A DNA stretch of 43,579 nt, taken from Chromatiales bacterium. Lineage in GTDB: Bacteria > Pseudomonadota > Gammaproteobacteria > Granulosicoccales > Granulosicoccaceae. Both the position numbers and the translations under genes were made by a program. Below, in pieces: positions 1 to 9,923 of the stretch; the stretch's first letter is position 1; the number at the start of each line of letters is the position of its first letter. The notes below the pieces were generated by a model, which searched no databases, was not told the origin of the DNA, and saw only the letters and a list, made by a program, of their open reading frames with translations. The stretch lies in the NCBI GenBank assembly GCA_020631335.1, contig JAHDHK010000011.1:1-43579 (forward strand), given 5' to 3'.

Positions 1-573
1 AGTTGCGAAGCGGCGCTTAAAATAGAGGAAAGCGAAACGGTCGATTAGATCCTGCTGGATTTCTATCTTTCAGGCATGACCGAGCTTGTCGCGCTTGACG
101 CTATCCGGCGTCATTTTTCAAATGCCAGAATTGTCGTCGTTTCTGCTGAAGATGATCCGGTAGTGATACGCTCAATCATCGACGCGGGTGCGGCGGGTTT
201 TATTCCTAAAACCGCTACATATGCCGTGTTAACAGCGGCACTTCAGCTGGTCACAGCCGGTGGTACCTACCTACCTGCCGAAGCGTTTGCGGAGCACGGC
301 CAGTCAAAGTACTCGCGTGTGGCCAGGGGCGCCAGTCCACCGGAACCGCTGTCGCATCATGGACTGCAGGGATTGTCACGCCGGCAAAGAGAAGTGTTGC
401 TGCTGGTGGTGCAGGGGTTGCCCAACAAAGTCATCGCACAAAGATTGAAGATATCAGAGCACACTGTCAAAGCACATGTATCTGCATCTTTTAAGCTGCT
501 CGGGGTGAGCAACCGGACTGAAGCGGTGTATGTTGCAGCCAGAATGCAACGAGATGCCGCATCTGCAGAATAA
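1..573 (+). pseudogene. LuxR/NarL-type response regulator, 5'-truncated by window edge and interrupted by in-frame TAG at 46-48
   Basis: Frame 1 reads SCEAALKIEESETVD*ILLDFYLSGMTELVALDAIRRHF...; receiver-domain core (ILLDFYLSGM) continues across the stop; C-terminal LuxR HTH (LSRRQREVLLLVVQGLPNKVIAQRLKISEHTVKAHVSASFKLLGVSNRTEAV). Confidence 0.7.
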
Positions 574-583
574 AGTAAAACTG

Positions 584-605
584 CTGCACTCTTAACAGAG
601 TGCAG
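584..605. terminator. Hairpin between convergent genes, possible bidirectional terminator
   Basis: Perfect 9-bp stem ctgcactct-taac-agagtgcag between convergent ORFs; T-rich sequence on both outgoing sides. Confidence 0.6.
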
Positions 606-628
606 GCTTGATTTAGTTTATTGGGCAG

Positions 629-943
629 CTACTTTGCTGCGTCCAAAGAGCTGTAATAGGCGGCCAGATCCATCATCGCCTGATCACTCAGGCCAGCTGC
701 CATCGGTGCCATAACCGCGGCACTGGCTCCCTTGCGCTCACCTGATTTAAACGCTTTCAACTGAGCCAGAAGGTAAGCTTCTTTCTGGCCTGCCAGATTA
801 GGGTAGGTAGGGATCGGGCTCACACCGTTTGCGCCATGACAGGCAGCGCAGACGCCGGATTGAGACTTACCGGCTGCGGCATCACCGGCAGCATGTGCAG
901 TGGAACCTAATACAGCAAGCAAAATTGGAAGAATCAGTTTCAT
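629..943 (-). CDS. Class I cytochrome c (c553/c4-like), exported
   Basis: Signal peptide, CAACH haem motif ([24 protein letters not shown]). Confidence 0.85.
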   Translation of the reverse strand: MKLILPILLAVLGSTAHAAGDAAAGKSQSGVCAACHGANGVSPIPTYPNLAGQKEAYLLAQLKAFKSGERKGASAAVMAPMAAGLSDQAMMDLAAYYSSLDAAK

Positions 944-1041
944 CGCTAATTTCTATTCACAGTAATGGTGGACAGTACGCCCGCTGGATTATTTTTTCCG
1001 GCAGAACGGCGGCAGATAATCTGCCGCCGTTGTAACGTTCA

Positions 1042-3126
1042 TCAGGATGCTTTCTTGAGCTCTGCCGCCTGAGCAATGATGACTTCCGCCACATTGTTCG
1101 GGCAAGGAGCGTAATGAGAAAACTCCATGGAAAATTGACCACGGCCAGAGGTCATAGTTCGCAGATCTCCGATATATCCGAACATTTCACTCAGTGGCGC
1201 ATCGGCTTTCACCCGGACGCCGGTGGCACCGGCTTCCTGACCCTGAATCATGCCGCGACGGCGATTCAAGTCACCAATAACGTCTCCGACATGATCTTCC
1301 GGTGTGAACACATCTACTTTCATGATGGGCTCTAGCAACTGAGGACCTGCCTTCGGCATTGACTGGCGGTAAGCCGCTTTGGATGCAATTTCGAAAGCTA
1401 CTGCCGAGGAATCGACCGCGTGGAACGCACCGTCCATCAGCGTCACTTTGAAATCCAGGCACGGATAGCCGGCCAGTACGCCTTTTTCGATACTGGTTTT
1501 GAAGCCCTTCTCGACAGCAGGCCAGTATTCGCGAGGAACGTTACCACCGGTAACCTTCGATTCGAAGTTAAACCCGCTGCCAACCTCTGCCGGTTCGATT
1601 TGGAAGTCAATTCTCGCAAACTGACCAGAACCACCGGTTTGTTTCTTGTGGGTGTACGAATCTTCCACTGGCTTAGTGATGGTTTCGCGATAGGCCACCT
1701 GAGGCTTACCGACTTCCACGTCTACCGAGTGCGTGCGCTTAAGGATGTCGACCTTGATATCCAGGTGTAGTTCACCCATGCCTTTGATAATGGTCTCGCC
1801 GCTCTCTTCGTCAGTTTCAACATGAAAAGAGGGATCTTCCTGAACCATTTTACTCAGTGCAATACCCATCTTTTCAGAGGCTGCTTTGTCTTTAGGAGAC
1901 ACGGCAATAGAGATCACAGGATCAGGGAATACCATTGGCTCCAGCGTTGCCGGATGCTTGGGGTCGCACAGGGTGTGGCCTGTCTGCACGTTTTTCATGC
2001 CAACGATCGCGACGATGTCGCCTGCCTGTGCTGAATCGCGCTCTTCCCGTGAGTCAGCATGCATTTCAACGATGCGCCCGATACGCTCGGTTTTACCGGT
2101 GAATGAATTAAGGATAGTGGTACCTTTCTCCAGCTTGCCGGTATAGATGCGGGTAAACGTCAGCGCGCCGTAGCGGTCGTCCATGATTTTGAACGCCAGC
2201 GCTCGCAGAGGCTTTTCCGGATCCACGATTGCGAATTCGCCGGTTTCATTACCTTCGAGATCTACTTCAGGCTGTGGCTTTACTTCTACCGGATTGGGCA
2301 GATAGTCAACGACAGCGTTCAGTACATTCTGTACGCCTTTGTTCTTGAATGCGCTGCCGCAAAAAGTCGGGAAGAACGCGAGGTCGATTGTGCCCTGGCG
2401 AATGCACTGCTTGATGGTGTCCATGTCAGGCTCTTCGCCTTCGAGGTACTTTTCCATCGCTTCGTCATTCTGCTCGACTGCGGTCTCGATTAACTTTTCA
2501 CGATATTCTTCGACAAGGTCAGTCATGTCTTCGGGGACATCAGTGACTTCGTATTTGGTCGGATCACCGGAGTCGTCCCAGATCCATGCTTTACGCGTCA
2601 GCAAATCAACAACGCCGGAGAAGTTGTCTTCTTCGCCGATTGGCAGTGTCATGACCAGTGGGTTTGCACCCAGCACGTCTTCCACCTGCTTAACCACTCG
2701 ATAGAAGTCTGCGCCCAGGCGATCGAGCTTGTTCACGAAAATAATTCGCGACACGCCGGATTCGTTTGCATAGCGCCAGTTGGTTTCAGACTGTGGTTCA
2801 ACACCGCCTGAACCGCAGAATACGCCGACACCACCGTCGAGTACCTTCAGTGAGCGATAAACTTCGATAGTGAAGTCAACGTGTCCCGGGGTATCGATGA
2901 TATTCAGGCGATGGTCATTCCAGAAGCAGGTAGTTGCAGCAGACTGAATAGTAATTCCGCGTTCCTGCTCCTGATCCATGAAGTCAGTGGTCGCTGCACC
3001 GTCGTGTACTTCACCGATTTTGTGAATCTTGCCAGTCAGTTTCAGTATGCGCTCGGTAGTTGTAGTTTTTCCGGCGTCTACGTGGGCGAATATCCCGATA
3101 TTGCGGTAGCTGGTTAAGTCAGTCAT
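1042..3126 (-). CDS. fusA2: Elongation factor G, EF-G2-type paralogue
   Basis: GTPase motifs ([24 protein letters not shown]) and full EF-G domain architecture; not adjacent to rpsL/rpsG/tuf; N-terminus resembles Vibrio/Shewanella second EF-G as recalled. Confidence 0.85.
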   Translation of the reverse strand: MTDLTSYRNIGIFAHVDAGKTTTTERILKLTGKIHKIGEVHDGAATTDFMDQEQERGITIQSAATTCFWNDHRLNIIDTPGHVDFTIEVYRSLKVLDGGVGVFCGSGGVEPQSETNWRYANESGVSRIIFVNKLDRLGADFYRVVKQVEDVLGANPLVMTLPIGEEDNFSGVVDLLTRKAWIWDDSGDPTKYEVTDVPEDMTDLVEEYREKLIETAVEQNDEAMEKYLEGEEPDMDTIKQCIRQGTIDLAFFPTFCGSAFKNKGVQNVLNAVVDYLPNPVEVKPQPEVDLEGNETGEFAIVDPEKPLRALAFKIMDDRYGALTFTRIYTGKLEKGTTILNSFTGKTERIGRIVEMHADSREERDSAQAGDIVAIVGMKNVQTGHTLCDPKHPATLEPMVFPDPVISIAVSPKDKAASEKMGIALSKMVQEDPSFHVETDEESGETIIKGMGELHLDIKVDILKRTHSVDVEVGKPQVAYRETITKPVEDSYTHKKQTGGSGQFARIDFQIEPAEVGSGFNFESKVTGGNVPREYWPAVEKGFKTSIEKGVLAGYPCLDFKVTLMDGAFHAVDSSAVAFEIASKAAYRQSMPKAGPQLLEPIMKVDVFTPEDHVGDVIGDLNRRRGMIQGQEAGATGVRVKADAPLSEMFGYIGDLRTMTSGRGQFSMEFSHYAPCPNNVAEVIIAQAAELKKAS

Positions 3127-3147
3127 TTTTGTTTCTCAAATAGAAAA

Positions 3148-3295
3148 GCACCGGTATAAAACCGGTGCGCTCGCTGGCATTCTCTGCCAGTGGTCAGGTA
3201 GCTGTGCAACCTCGACCTGAATAAGTCCTTCGTAATACACAAAGCCTGGTTCGCTGGGCCGAACTACTCTCTACAAAACAACTGTTTAGAAGGAC
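3148..3295 (-). promoter_or_regulatory. Structured 5' leader of the EF-G2 gene with several hairpins; the last resembles an intrinsic terminator
   Basis: Stems gcaccggt/accggtgc (3148-3168), ctggca/tgccag (3174-3190), tcaggt/acctga (3194-3220), gtccttc/gaaggac (3225-3295) enclosing gttcg/cgaac (3249-3264). Confidence 0.45.
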
Positions 3296-3599
3296 GTTCG
3301 AACAACGGCGTCTCGACGCGTCCCTTGTCGCTAAGGATCCGCGGTACCGAACGGAGCTGAACGTAGTGGGGATTGATGAGGCCTTCTCGCGAGGAGCGGA
3401 ATATAGGCGATGAAGAGGCTGATTTCAAGGAAATATGCTGAATTTACGTATAGTTCTGTGTTCTGGACAGCACTAAATCGTATCACTGAAGTTTGAAGCC
3501 GGCCGGCCGTTAATCTCAGCTGCCAAAAACAATGATTATAAACGGCATAAGCAATGGTGGATTAATCAACCATTGCGCCAGATTTCGGGAATAAAACGC

Positions 3600-4214
3600 G
3601 TGAGAACCATACTCATTGCGGCCTTGATGCTTCTAGGCACGGGGGCTGCTGATGCGCAATCGCTGAATTGCACCCGCGCTTTTACGGGAATGGAGCAGTC
3701 GATCTGCGGCAACCCGTCGCTACTTGAAAAATACGATCAAATGAACCAGCTGACCGGGCAGGCGGTCGCGGACAATAAAATCAGCACCGCCGCAGCTGAG
3801 GAGTACAGGAATGGCCTTGCCAGGCTGTGTCGAACCTCCGAAGACCTTGATCAATGCCTTGCTCACGAAATAACCCGGGCCATATCGGTGTTGAATGATC
3901 CGGCGTTAGATTCTGATGTCGTCAAACCCGAACCGAATGAGGCTTTCAGCCGGCTGCAGACACAACTCGATCAGGCAGAGCAGCACTTCCGGTCAACCGG
4001 TGACGCAAAACTCTCCGTCGCCGCTTTGCTTGCTCTCATTCAATACCATGAGACAAGTCCTCAGTCAGACACCACAGCTACCGAGGTTCGTGCATTGAAA
4101 GCACAGTTGCTTGGCGGCTGCCATAATCTTGAATTGCGACGTGAATGGAACCAGGAATTGCAAACCTACGGCTGGAGCTGCCCGCTAAACTACGCATCCA
4201 ATGAGCTGGATTGA
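3600..4214 (+). CDS. Exported protein of unknown function, possibly LprI/DUF1311-like
   Basis: Signal peptide (VRTILIAALMLLGTGAADAQS); conserved Cys pattern LNCTRAFTGMEQSICGNPSLLEKYDQMN; start revised to GTG at 3600. Confidence 0.5.
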   Translation: MRTILIAALMLLGTGAADAQSLNCTRAFTGMEQSICGNPSLLEKYDQMNQLTGQAVADNKISTAAAEEYRNGLARLCRTSEDLDQCLAHEITRAISVLNDPALDSDVVKPEPNEAFSRLQTQLDQAEQHFRSTGDAKLSVAALLALIQYHETSPQSDTTATEVRALKAQLLGGCHNLELRREWNQELQTYGWSCPLNYASNELD

Positions 4215-4293
4215 TTAGCAGGCCGGCAACCACCACCCTCACAGTCCCGGAGTTGTATCAACCGCTGACCTGAATGCAGCTGTTTAGCCCGTT

Positions 4294-4313
4294 GCCTGTA
4301 TTGCAATACAGGC
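4294..4313. repeat. Perfect 20-bp palindrome gcctgtattgcaatacaggc
   Basis: Read directly; 42 bp upstream of HAD ORF. Confidence 0.8.
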
Positions 4314-4355
4314 GCTCAATACGCAGACTCTGTTGTCATATTCTCTACATGGGAC

Positions 4356-4994
4356 GTGGCGATGCCTCGATGCCTGCTTTTTGATTGCGACGGTACGCTG
4401 GTAGATAGTGAGCTGCTCAACTGTGAGGCCATGTCTGCGGAGCTTGCGCAAGAAGGTGTGAAAGAAGAAGCGCAGTCACTTTTCAGGCGATATAAGGGAC
4501 ACAACTTTTATAAGGTGCTCGATGACCTGCAGCTGCGGCACGGTGTGCAGCTCAATGATCAGTTTACTGATCGGTTCCGCAATCGGGCCTATCAGCACTT
4601 TTCAGAAAATTTGCAACCTGTTTCCGGGGTGCCTGAAGCGCTGGAGAAAATTCAGCAACCTCGATTCGTTGTATCAAACGCACCACTGAAAAAAATAGAG
4701 CACGAACTCAAGCTCACGGGACTGGCGAGTTATTTCGGTCCCCGCCACTACAGTGCCTACGATGTAGGTCACTGGAAGCCGGATCCCGGTTTATTTCTGC
4801 ATGCCGCTGAAATTGAAGGTTACGCGGCTGCAGATTGTGTTGTGATTGAAGATAGTCCGGTTGGTGTGCAGGCAGCTTTGAGTGCCGGGATGCCGGTGAT
4901 TTTGTACGACTCTCTACAATCTCATCCGTCTGCCGGTGCAACTGTCACGATACGTTCGATGCATGACCTGCCAGACGCGCTGTCTGACTTGTAA
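4356..4994 (+). CDS. HAD-superfamily phosphatase (YieH/phosphoglycolate phosphatase-like)
   Basis: LLFDCDGTLVDSE, VVSNAPLKKIE, KPDPGLFLHAAE, CVVIEDSPVGVQAALSAGM. Confidence 0.85.
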   Translation: MAMPRCLLFDCDGTLVDSELLNCEAMSAELAQEGVKEEAQSLFRRYKGHNFYKVLDDLQLRHGVQLNDQFTDRFRNRAYQHFSENLQPVSGVPEALEKIQQPRFVVSNAPLKKIEHELKLTGLASYFGPRHYSAYDVGHWKPDPGLFLHAAEIEGYAAADCVVIEDSPVGVQAALSAGMPVILYDSLQSHPSAGATVTIRSMHDLPDALSDL

Positions 4995-5008
4995 GGCTTG
5001 TCAAGGCT

Positions 5009-5302
5009 GTGTCGAAAAAATTGAAACACGGTTGGTGTGAATTGTGTCGCCGTCAGACGCAGCTTACTTTTCACCACTTGATCCCGCGCAAACTCCATCG
5101 ACGTAACTTTTTCAGGAAACACTATACTCGAGAGCAGCTGCAGGCCGGGATCAGCATTTGCCGGCCCTGCCATCGCGGATTGCATAAGCTCTTCGATGAA
5201 ATGACATTGGGCAAAACACTCAATTCGATAGATAAGTTGCGCGATAACGAATCGATAGACAGGCATGTCCGCTGGGTGTCAAAACAAAAAATAACCCGGT
5301 AA
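5009..5302 (+). CDS. Small HNH-nuclease-like zinc-binding protein
   Basis: CELCRRQTQLTFHHLIPRKLH...CRPCHRGLHKLF (CxxC-HH-CxxC-H pattern); GTG start. Confidence 0.6.
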   Translation: MSKKLKHGWCELCRRQTQLTFHHLIPRKLHRRNFFRKHYTREQLQAGISICRPCHRGLHKLFDEMTLGKTLNSIDKLRDNESIDRHVRWVSKQKITR

Positions 5303-5365
5303 GTCGACCGATTAATACAAGGCTGATGATTGAAGCAGTGAACTATTTGTTACGATGCAAAGACC

Positions 5366-6136
5366 ATGAGTGATCAATTACAACCTGAGCGGGTAGAGGT
5401 GAGTGATGTCTGGGCCTGGGCAGTTCAGGCGCTGGGGCTATACCGTCGACGACCTTTCATGTTTACGTTGTTATCTTTGCTGATATTTTATCTTTGCCAC
5501 CTACTGTCAATGACAAGCTACCTGACCTTCTTTGCCGGGTTGTTGTTGTGTCAGGCGTTACTAATTGTGTTTATTGAGCTTGGCCGTACAGTGGATGAGT
5601 CACAACCTGTGTCACTTAACCGGTGTTACCTGGCATTGAGCAATAGTATTATCGCCATGTTATTGCTGGCTCTTTTTTATGTGTTGATGTGGGTGATTGC
5701 AGCCAGAGTAGCGACGATGTTTGTGGTTGACTCGATGCTGGCAGGGAGTTTTGAAGTTGCTCCGATCTCGTTTCTGCAGTGGCTTTACCCCGGTACTGTA
5801 GGTATGTTTGTCGTGTATATCGGTATTATGGTGTCAACAATGTGGTTTCTACTACCGTTGTTAGCATTTACCAACCTTAAGTTCATGGAGTCTGTTCGAC
5901 TGGCCAAACAAGGGGAACGTATTAACTTCCTGGTGGTTGTGGTAGCCAGTTACACTCCGTTTTTTATATTCTTTTTCTTGTTTTTATTTAGCGAGCTGGC
6001 ACTGGTAGTGGCAATAGCCGGTCTGCCCTGGTTCGGTCTGTATTTGTTTGTGAGTTTTCGTCACGTATATCTTGGCAGAAAGCAAAATGCTCCGGAAGTG
6101 GTTCGTTCTGTCGTTGCAGATACCCAGACTACCTGA
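5366..6136 (+). CDS. Multi-spanning membrane protein (BPSS1780-like)
   Basis: Several hydrophobic helices; general family resemblance. Confidence 0.5.
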   Translation: MSDQLQPERVEVSDVWAWAVQALGLYRRRPFMFTLLSLLIFYLCHLLSMTSYLTFFAGLLLCQALLIVFIELGRTVDESQPVSLNRCYLALSNSIIAMLLLALFYVLMWVIAARVATMFVVDSMLAGSFEVAPISFLQWLYPGTVGMFVVYIGIMVSTMWFLLPLLAFTNLKFMESVRLAKQGERINFLVVVVASYTPFFIFFFLFLFSELALVVAIAGLPWFGLYLFVSFRHVYLGRKQNAPEVVRSVVADTQTT

Positions 6137-6142
6137 AGGCCA

Positions 6143-7207
6143 TCAGCTGCCTGACTTTCTCGAACGACGTCTTCTGCTGCGCGGTGCCGCGCCGGACACT
6201 GAGCCACCTGCCACGCTCATATCTCCCAACAATTGAGACTGCGCGCCTGCAGAGACTTCACCAAGGGTACCGACGATGCTTTCTATTGTCGGCATCTGCC
6301 CGGCTTGATGTTGATCCAGTGCCGCTTTCATTGTCCTGATATGTTCAGGGGTGGTGCCGCAGCAGCCACCGATAATCTGTACACCGGAATCCAGCGCTAG
6401 CTTTGCATAGTTACCCATGAGTTCCGGGGTACCGTTATAGACAATCTTCCCATCCACCCATTCGGGTATTCCACAATTCGCCTTGGCCACCAGCGCCGGC
6501 TTTTGAGCAGTGTTTTCACAGGCGTTTTTCATATTTACCATAGCGGCTATCAGTTCGGCTGCACCGACGCCGCAGTTACTGCCGCAGGCAACGAGCTCGG
6601 GGACCATATCTACGGCAAGGTTAATAATGTCCGCTGCGGTCACACCCATCATAGTGCGGCCGTTCGTGTCGATACTCATGGTAAAAATAATGGGAAGCCC
6701 GGTAGTTTTTGCCCCGGCAAATGCCGCTTTGGCCTCTTCCAGAGACGACAGGGTTTCTATCCAGATCAGGTCGGCACCTCCGTTAGCGAGTGCTTGTGCC
6801 TGCTCGGCAAATGCATCGGCGGCTGCTTCGTGACTCAGTGTACCGGCCGGTTCGAAAATTTCACCAGTCGGCCCGATATCTCCGGCCACCAGCACTGTTC
6901 TGTCTGCTTTATCAGCTGTTGCACGCAATAGCTGTGCAGCTTTTTCGTTGAGCTCGGTTACCCTGTCCTGCCCGTTATGCAGCTGCAAGCGGTAGCGGTT
7001 GCCTCCGAAGGTGTTGGTCAGCACCAGATCAGATCCGGCATCAATAAAGCTTTGATAGTGGCTGACTACTTTTTCGGGAAAATCAGCATTCCAGAACTCC
7101 GGCGCGTCTCCGGTTTGCAACCCCATGCTGAACAGGTTTGTGCCGGTTGCACCGTCTGCAAGAATGTAGGGTTTTTCCTGAAGAAAGCGTGTAATAACAT
7201 CGGACAT
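6143..7207 (-). CDS. Homocysteine S-methyltransferase family (betaine--homocysteine methyltransferase-like)
   Basis: ILADGATGTNLFSMGL, VLTNTFGGNRYRL, zinc ligands GSNCGVG and IGGCCGTTPEHI; Arg-rich C-terminus PRSRRRRSRKSGS. Confidence 0.8.
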   Translation of the reverse strand: MSDVITRFLQEKPYILADGATGTNLFSMGLQTGDAPEFWNADFPEKVVSHYQSFIDAGSDLVLTNTFGGNRYRLQLHNGQDRVTELNEKAAQLLRATADKADRTVLVAGDIGPTGEIFEPAGTLSHEAAADAFAEQAQALANGGADLIWIETLSSLEEAKAAFAGAKTTGLPIIFTMSIDTNGRTMMGVTAADIINLAVDMVPELVACGSNCGVGAAELIAAMVNMKNACENTAQKPALVAKANCGIPEWVDGKIVYNGTPELMGNYAKLALDSGVQIIGGCCGTTPEHIRTMKAALDQHQAGQMPTIESIVGTLGEVSAGAQSQLLGDMSVAGGSVSGAAPRSRRRRSRKSGS

Positions 7208-7529
7208 AAGTGAAGTCTTGTAGGCTGGAGCGATGAGTCAGTGTGAAAATTAAAGCGCAGTAGTTGCCGGTTTGCACAACTATTGTACCCGCCGAATTAA
7301 TAGCAGGTGACACGCAATTAGTGAAGGTTGTGGTCAACCCGGCATTCTACCGACGATACGTTTTTGAAAATTCCGGTATTCTTTTTTTTGTACAGCAATC
7401 CCGGTGAAGGCGTAATTGCCCCCGACCTGTTATCGCGTCGTTTGCCTGTTGGGCCGCGAGCCAGGTTAGACGAACCGACGGCATGCCAGTAACATGCCGC
7501 AAACCGGCTGGAAACAACAGGCTTAACCA

Positions 7530-8471
7530 ATGTGCGCCAAGCGAGTGATATCCGTACTGGATTTATCCAGGCCCGATGATATTGACATAGCTGCTGCCGC
7601 TCGCCAGTTCACAGCAGGTGCCAGGCAATGCGGTTTTTTGTATATCAAATACGCCGCCCGAAACGGTAGCACAGTAGCGAGGTTGCGACGAGAACAGCGT
7701 CTGTTTTTCGACTTGCCTGCAGCACAGAAACGGGCAATTGCGATTGATCAAAACAATCGCGGATATCTGGGGGTGGGAGAAGCGCTGATGTCCGGCGCCA
7801 GAAAAGCGGATCAAAAAGAAGTGTTTTTCTGGGGCAGGGAGTTTGCCGCTGACGACCCGGAACTGCTCGCAAAGGTACCGATGTGTGGCCTCAACCAATG
7901 GCCGGTGTCTGCAGATTTTCGCGAAGCGGCGCTTGAGTATTCAGCGTTTATCGCTTCGATAGGTGATCTCATGCTTCGAATTATCGCCGTGGCGCTGGGT
8001 GCGGACAGTCGGTTTTTTGAGCCCTACTTTAATCGCTCTATGCTGCGAGGCCAATTATTGCGCTATCCGCCTACCGAGCCGCACCCCGATCAGTTCGGTG
8101 TAGCACCACATAGCGATTTCGGCTGTATTACGTTGCTTTCTCAGGAAACGAACGGGCTTGAGGTGCTGTTTCCTGATGGTGAGTGGGTAGCTGCCCCGCC
8201 TGAAGATTCAACTCTGGTGGTCAACATCGGCGATCTGCTTGAGCGATGGTCTAACAACCGTTTGCCGTCAACCCGCCATCGTGTGCGCAATACCACGAGT
8301 GAGCCGAGGTATTCGATAGCCATGTTTTATGATCCCAACCCGCTTGCCGCTGTCGACCCCCGGGAGCTTCTGCCACAGGATGATCCGGCCTTTGCACCGG
8401 TCGCAGCCGCTGAATATATCATGATGAAAAACCGCCAGACTTTTGCTCATTATGATGATGAGCGGTCCTGA
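7530..8471 (+). CDS. Isopenicillin-N-synthase-like 2OG-Fe(II) oxygenase
   Basis: HSDFGCITLL (HxD), NNRLPSTRHRV, RYSIAMFYDPN. Confidence 0.85.
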   Translation: MCAKRVISVLDLSRPDDIDIAAAARQFTAGARQCGFLYIKYAARNGSTVARLRREQRLFFDLPAAQKRAIAIDQNNRGYLGVGEALMSGARKADQKEVFFWGREFAADDPELLAKVPMCGLNQWPVSADFREAALEYSAFIASIGDLMLRIIAVALGADSRFFEPYFNRSMLRGQLLRYPPTEPHPDQFGVAPHSDFGCITLLSQETNGLEVLFPDGEWVAAPPEDSTLVVNIGDLLERWSNNRLPSTRHRVRNTTSEPRYSIAMFYDPNPLAAVDPRELLPQDDPAFAPVAAAEYIMMKNRQTFAHYDDERS

Positions 8472-8638
8472 CTGAGTCGGTGTGGACGGCGTGTTTTCGC
8501 CGTTGGATTTCAGTATTGTCGTGGTATGCTGTCACTCCGGTTCTATCAAAGGGCTCGCTCGGAGCTGCGTGGCGTTATAGCGCTCAGAGCTGGTATTCGG
8601 CTTTAGTTTTTAAAAAGAACATCGAGCGAGGTGAAGGT

Positions 8639-8695
8639 ATGTCAGCGACTACCGAGTCAATTGGCGTGCCCGTAACATCAGTAATAGCTGGTTGA
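8639..8695 (+). CDS. Possible 18-aa small ORF upstream of dctP (MSATTESIGVPVTSVIAG)
   Basis: Purine-rich Shine-Dalgarno-like sequence gcgaggtgaagg directly before ATG; no homology claimed. Confidence 0.2.
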   Translation: MSATTESIGVPVTSVIAG

Positions 8696-8817
8696 TATTT
8701 TCAGGCCGTTTTGGTTTCACAAGGCGGCCGGGTTACACAGATGCTGTGCTGTACCAAGAATGCAAGTTGGCCAGCGCAGACCTGTCAATGCAATTAACAG
8801 CACGGAGACTATAGCAA

Positions 8818-9792
8818 GTGAAACTCAATAAACTAACCACGCTGGCCGCAGCAGCGATGACAATGTTTGCGGGCAATGCCCTGGCCGAAAAATGGGATAT
8901 GCCCATGGCCTATGCTGCAACAAACTATCACTCTGAACATGGAGTTATGTTTGCAGACAAGGTCAAGGAATACACAAATGGTGATCTGGAAATTACGGTT
9001 CACCCGGGTGGATCGTTGTTTGGCGGTGCAGATATTAAGCGAGCCATTCAAACCGGTCAGGCACCGATCGGTGAGCGTATTATGTCAGCGCATGCCAACG
9101 AAGAGCCATTGCTTAACTGGGACAACCAGCCTTTTCTTGCAACCACCTACGAAGACTCTGCGAAGTTGTGGGAAGCTGCTCGTGATACCGTCAATGCAAC
9201 TCTGGCTGATATGAATCTGGTAGCGCTATACACCTGTCCCTGGCCAGGTCAGGGTTTCTACTTCAAAGGTGAAGTCAGTTCGAGTGCTGATGTAAAAGGC
9301 ATGAAATTGCGTTCATACAATGCAGCGACAGCGACAGTCATCGAATCGCTCGGTGGTACACCGGTTCAAATAGAAGCTGCTGAGCTGACACAAGCACTGG
9401 CTACCGGTGTGGCTGACGGCTTTATTTCATCAGGTTCGACCGGCTATGATCGTAAAGTGTGGGAACACCTGAGTCACTACTACAAAGTGAATGCGTGGCT
9501 GCCAAGAAACTATGTGATGGTTAATAAGGGCGTCTGGGAAGGACTCGATGGCGATACACAGGCTGCCTTACAAAAAGCTGCCGATGAAACAGGCGCTTCA
9601 TGCACTGCAAAATCTGCCGAGCTGTCAGACTGGTACTTCGAGCAACTCGCGGCTAACGGTATGACTGTCACTGACGCCGGTCCGGAATTCCTGGCTGAGC
9701 TACAGGAAATCGGTGCAAAAATGCAGGCTGAGTGGTTGTCACAGGTGGGTGACAATGGTCAGCAGATCATTGACGCCTATCAGGGTAACTAA
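8818..9792 (+). CDS. dctP: TRAP transporter solute-binding protein, DctP family
   Basis: Signal peptide; GGSLFGGADIKRAIQTGQ, GMKLRSYNAATATVIESLGGTPVQI, TGVADGFISSG; followed by DctQ and DctM. Confidence 0.9.
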   Translation: MKLNKLTTLAAAAMTMFAGNALAEKWDMPMAYAATNYHSEHGVMFADKVKEYTNGDLEITVHPGGSLFGGADIKRAIQTGQAPIGERIMSAHANEEPLLNWDNQPFLATTYEDSAKLWEAARDTVNATLADMNLVALYTCPWPGQGFYFKGEVSSSADVKGMKLRSYNAATATVIESLGGTPVQIEAAELTQALATGVADGFISSGSTGYDRKVWEHLSHYYKVNAWLPRNYVMVNKGVWEGLDGDTQAALQKAADETGASCTAKSAELSDWYFEQLAANGMTVTDAGPEFLAELQEIGAKMQAEWLSQVGDNGQQIIDAYQGN

Positions 9793-9872
9793 CCTCTATT
9801 GTTAAGCATCTTCGCGGTAGCAAAGATTTTGGCTGCCGTGAAGAATTCTGCGTTGTGATCATTTACGTTGTT

Positions 9873-9894
9873 GCGGACTCCATCCGGAGTCCGC
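9873..9894 (+). terminator. Stem-loop in the dctP-dctQ intergenic region (attenuator/processing candidate)
   Basis: Perfect 9-bp stem gcggactcc-atcc-ggagtccgc; preceded by imperfect stem cttcgcggtagc/gctgccgtgaag; no strong T tract. Confidence 0.45.
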
Positions 9895-9923
9895 TCGCCG
9901 CTTATCTCTGACGAATAGAAAAT

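Noticed and set aside
46-48. Amber codon as pyrrolysine site in the response regulator
   Set aside because: Receiver domains do not use Pyl and no pyl genes are visible; nonsense mutation or sequence error is simpler.
7441-7530. tRNA-like ggttcgtctaacc segment on the minus strand
   Set aside because: A T-arm-like motif alone; I could not find matching acceptor, D or anticodon arms.
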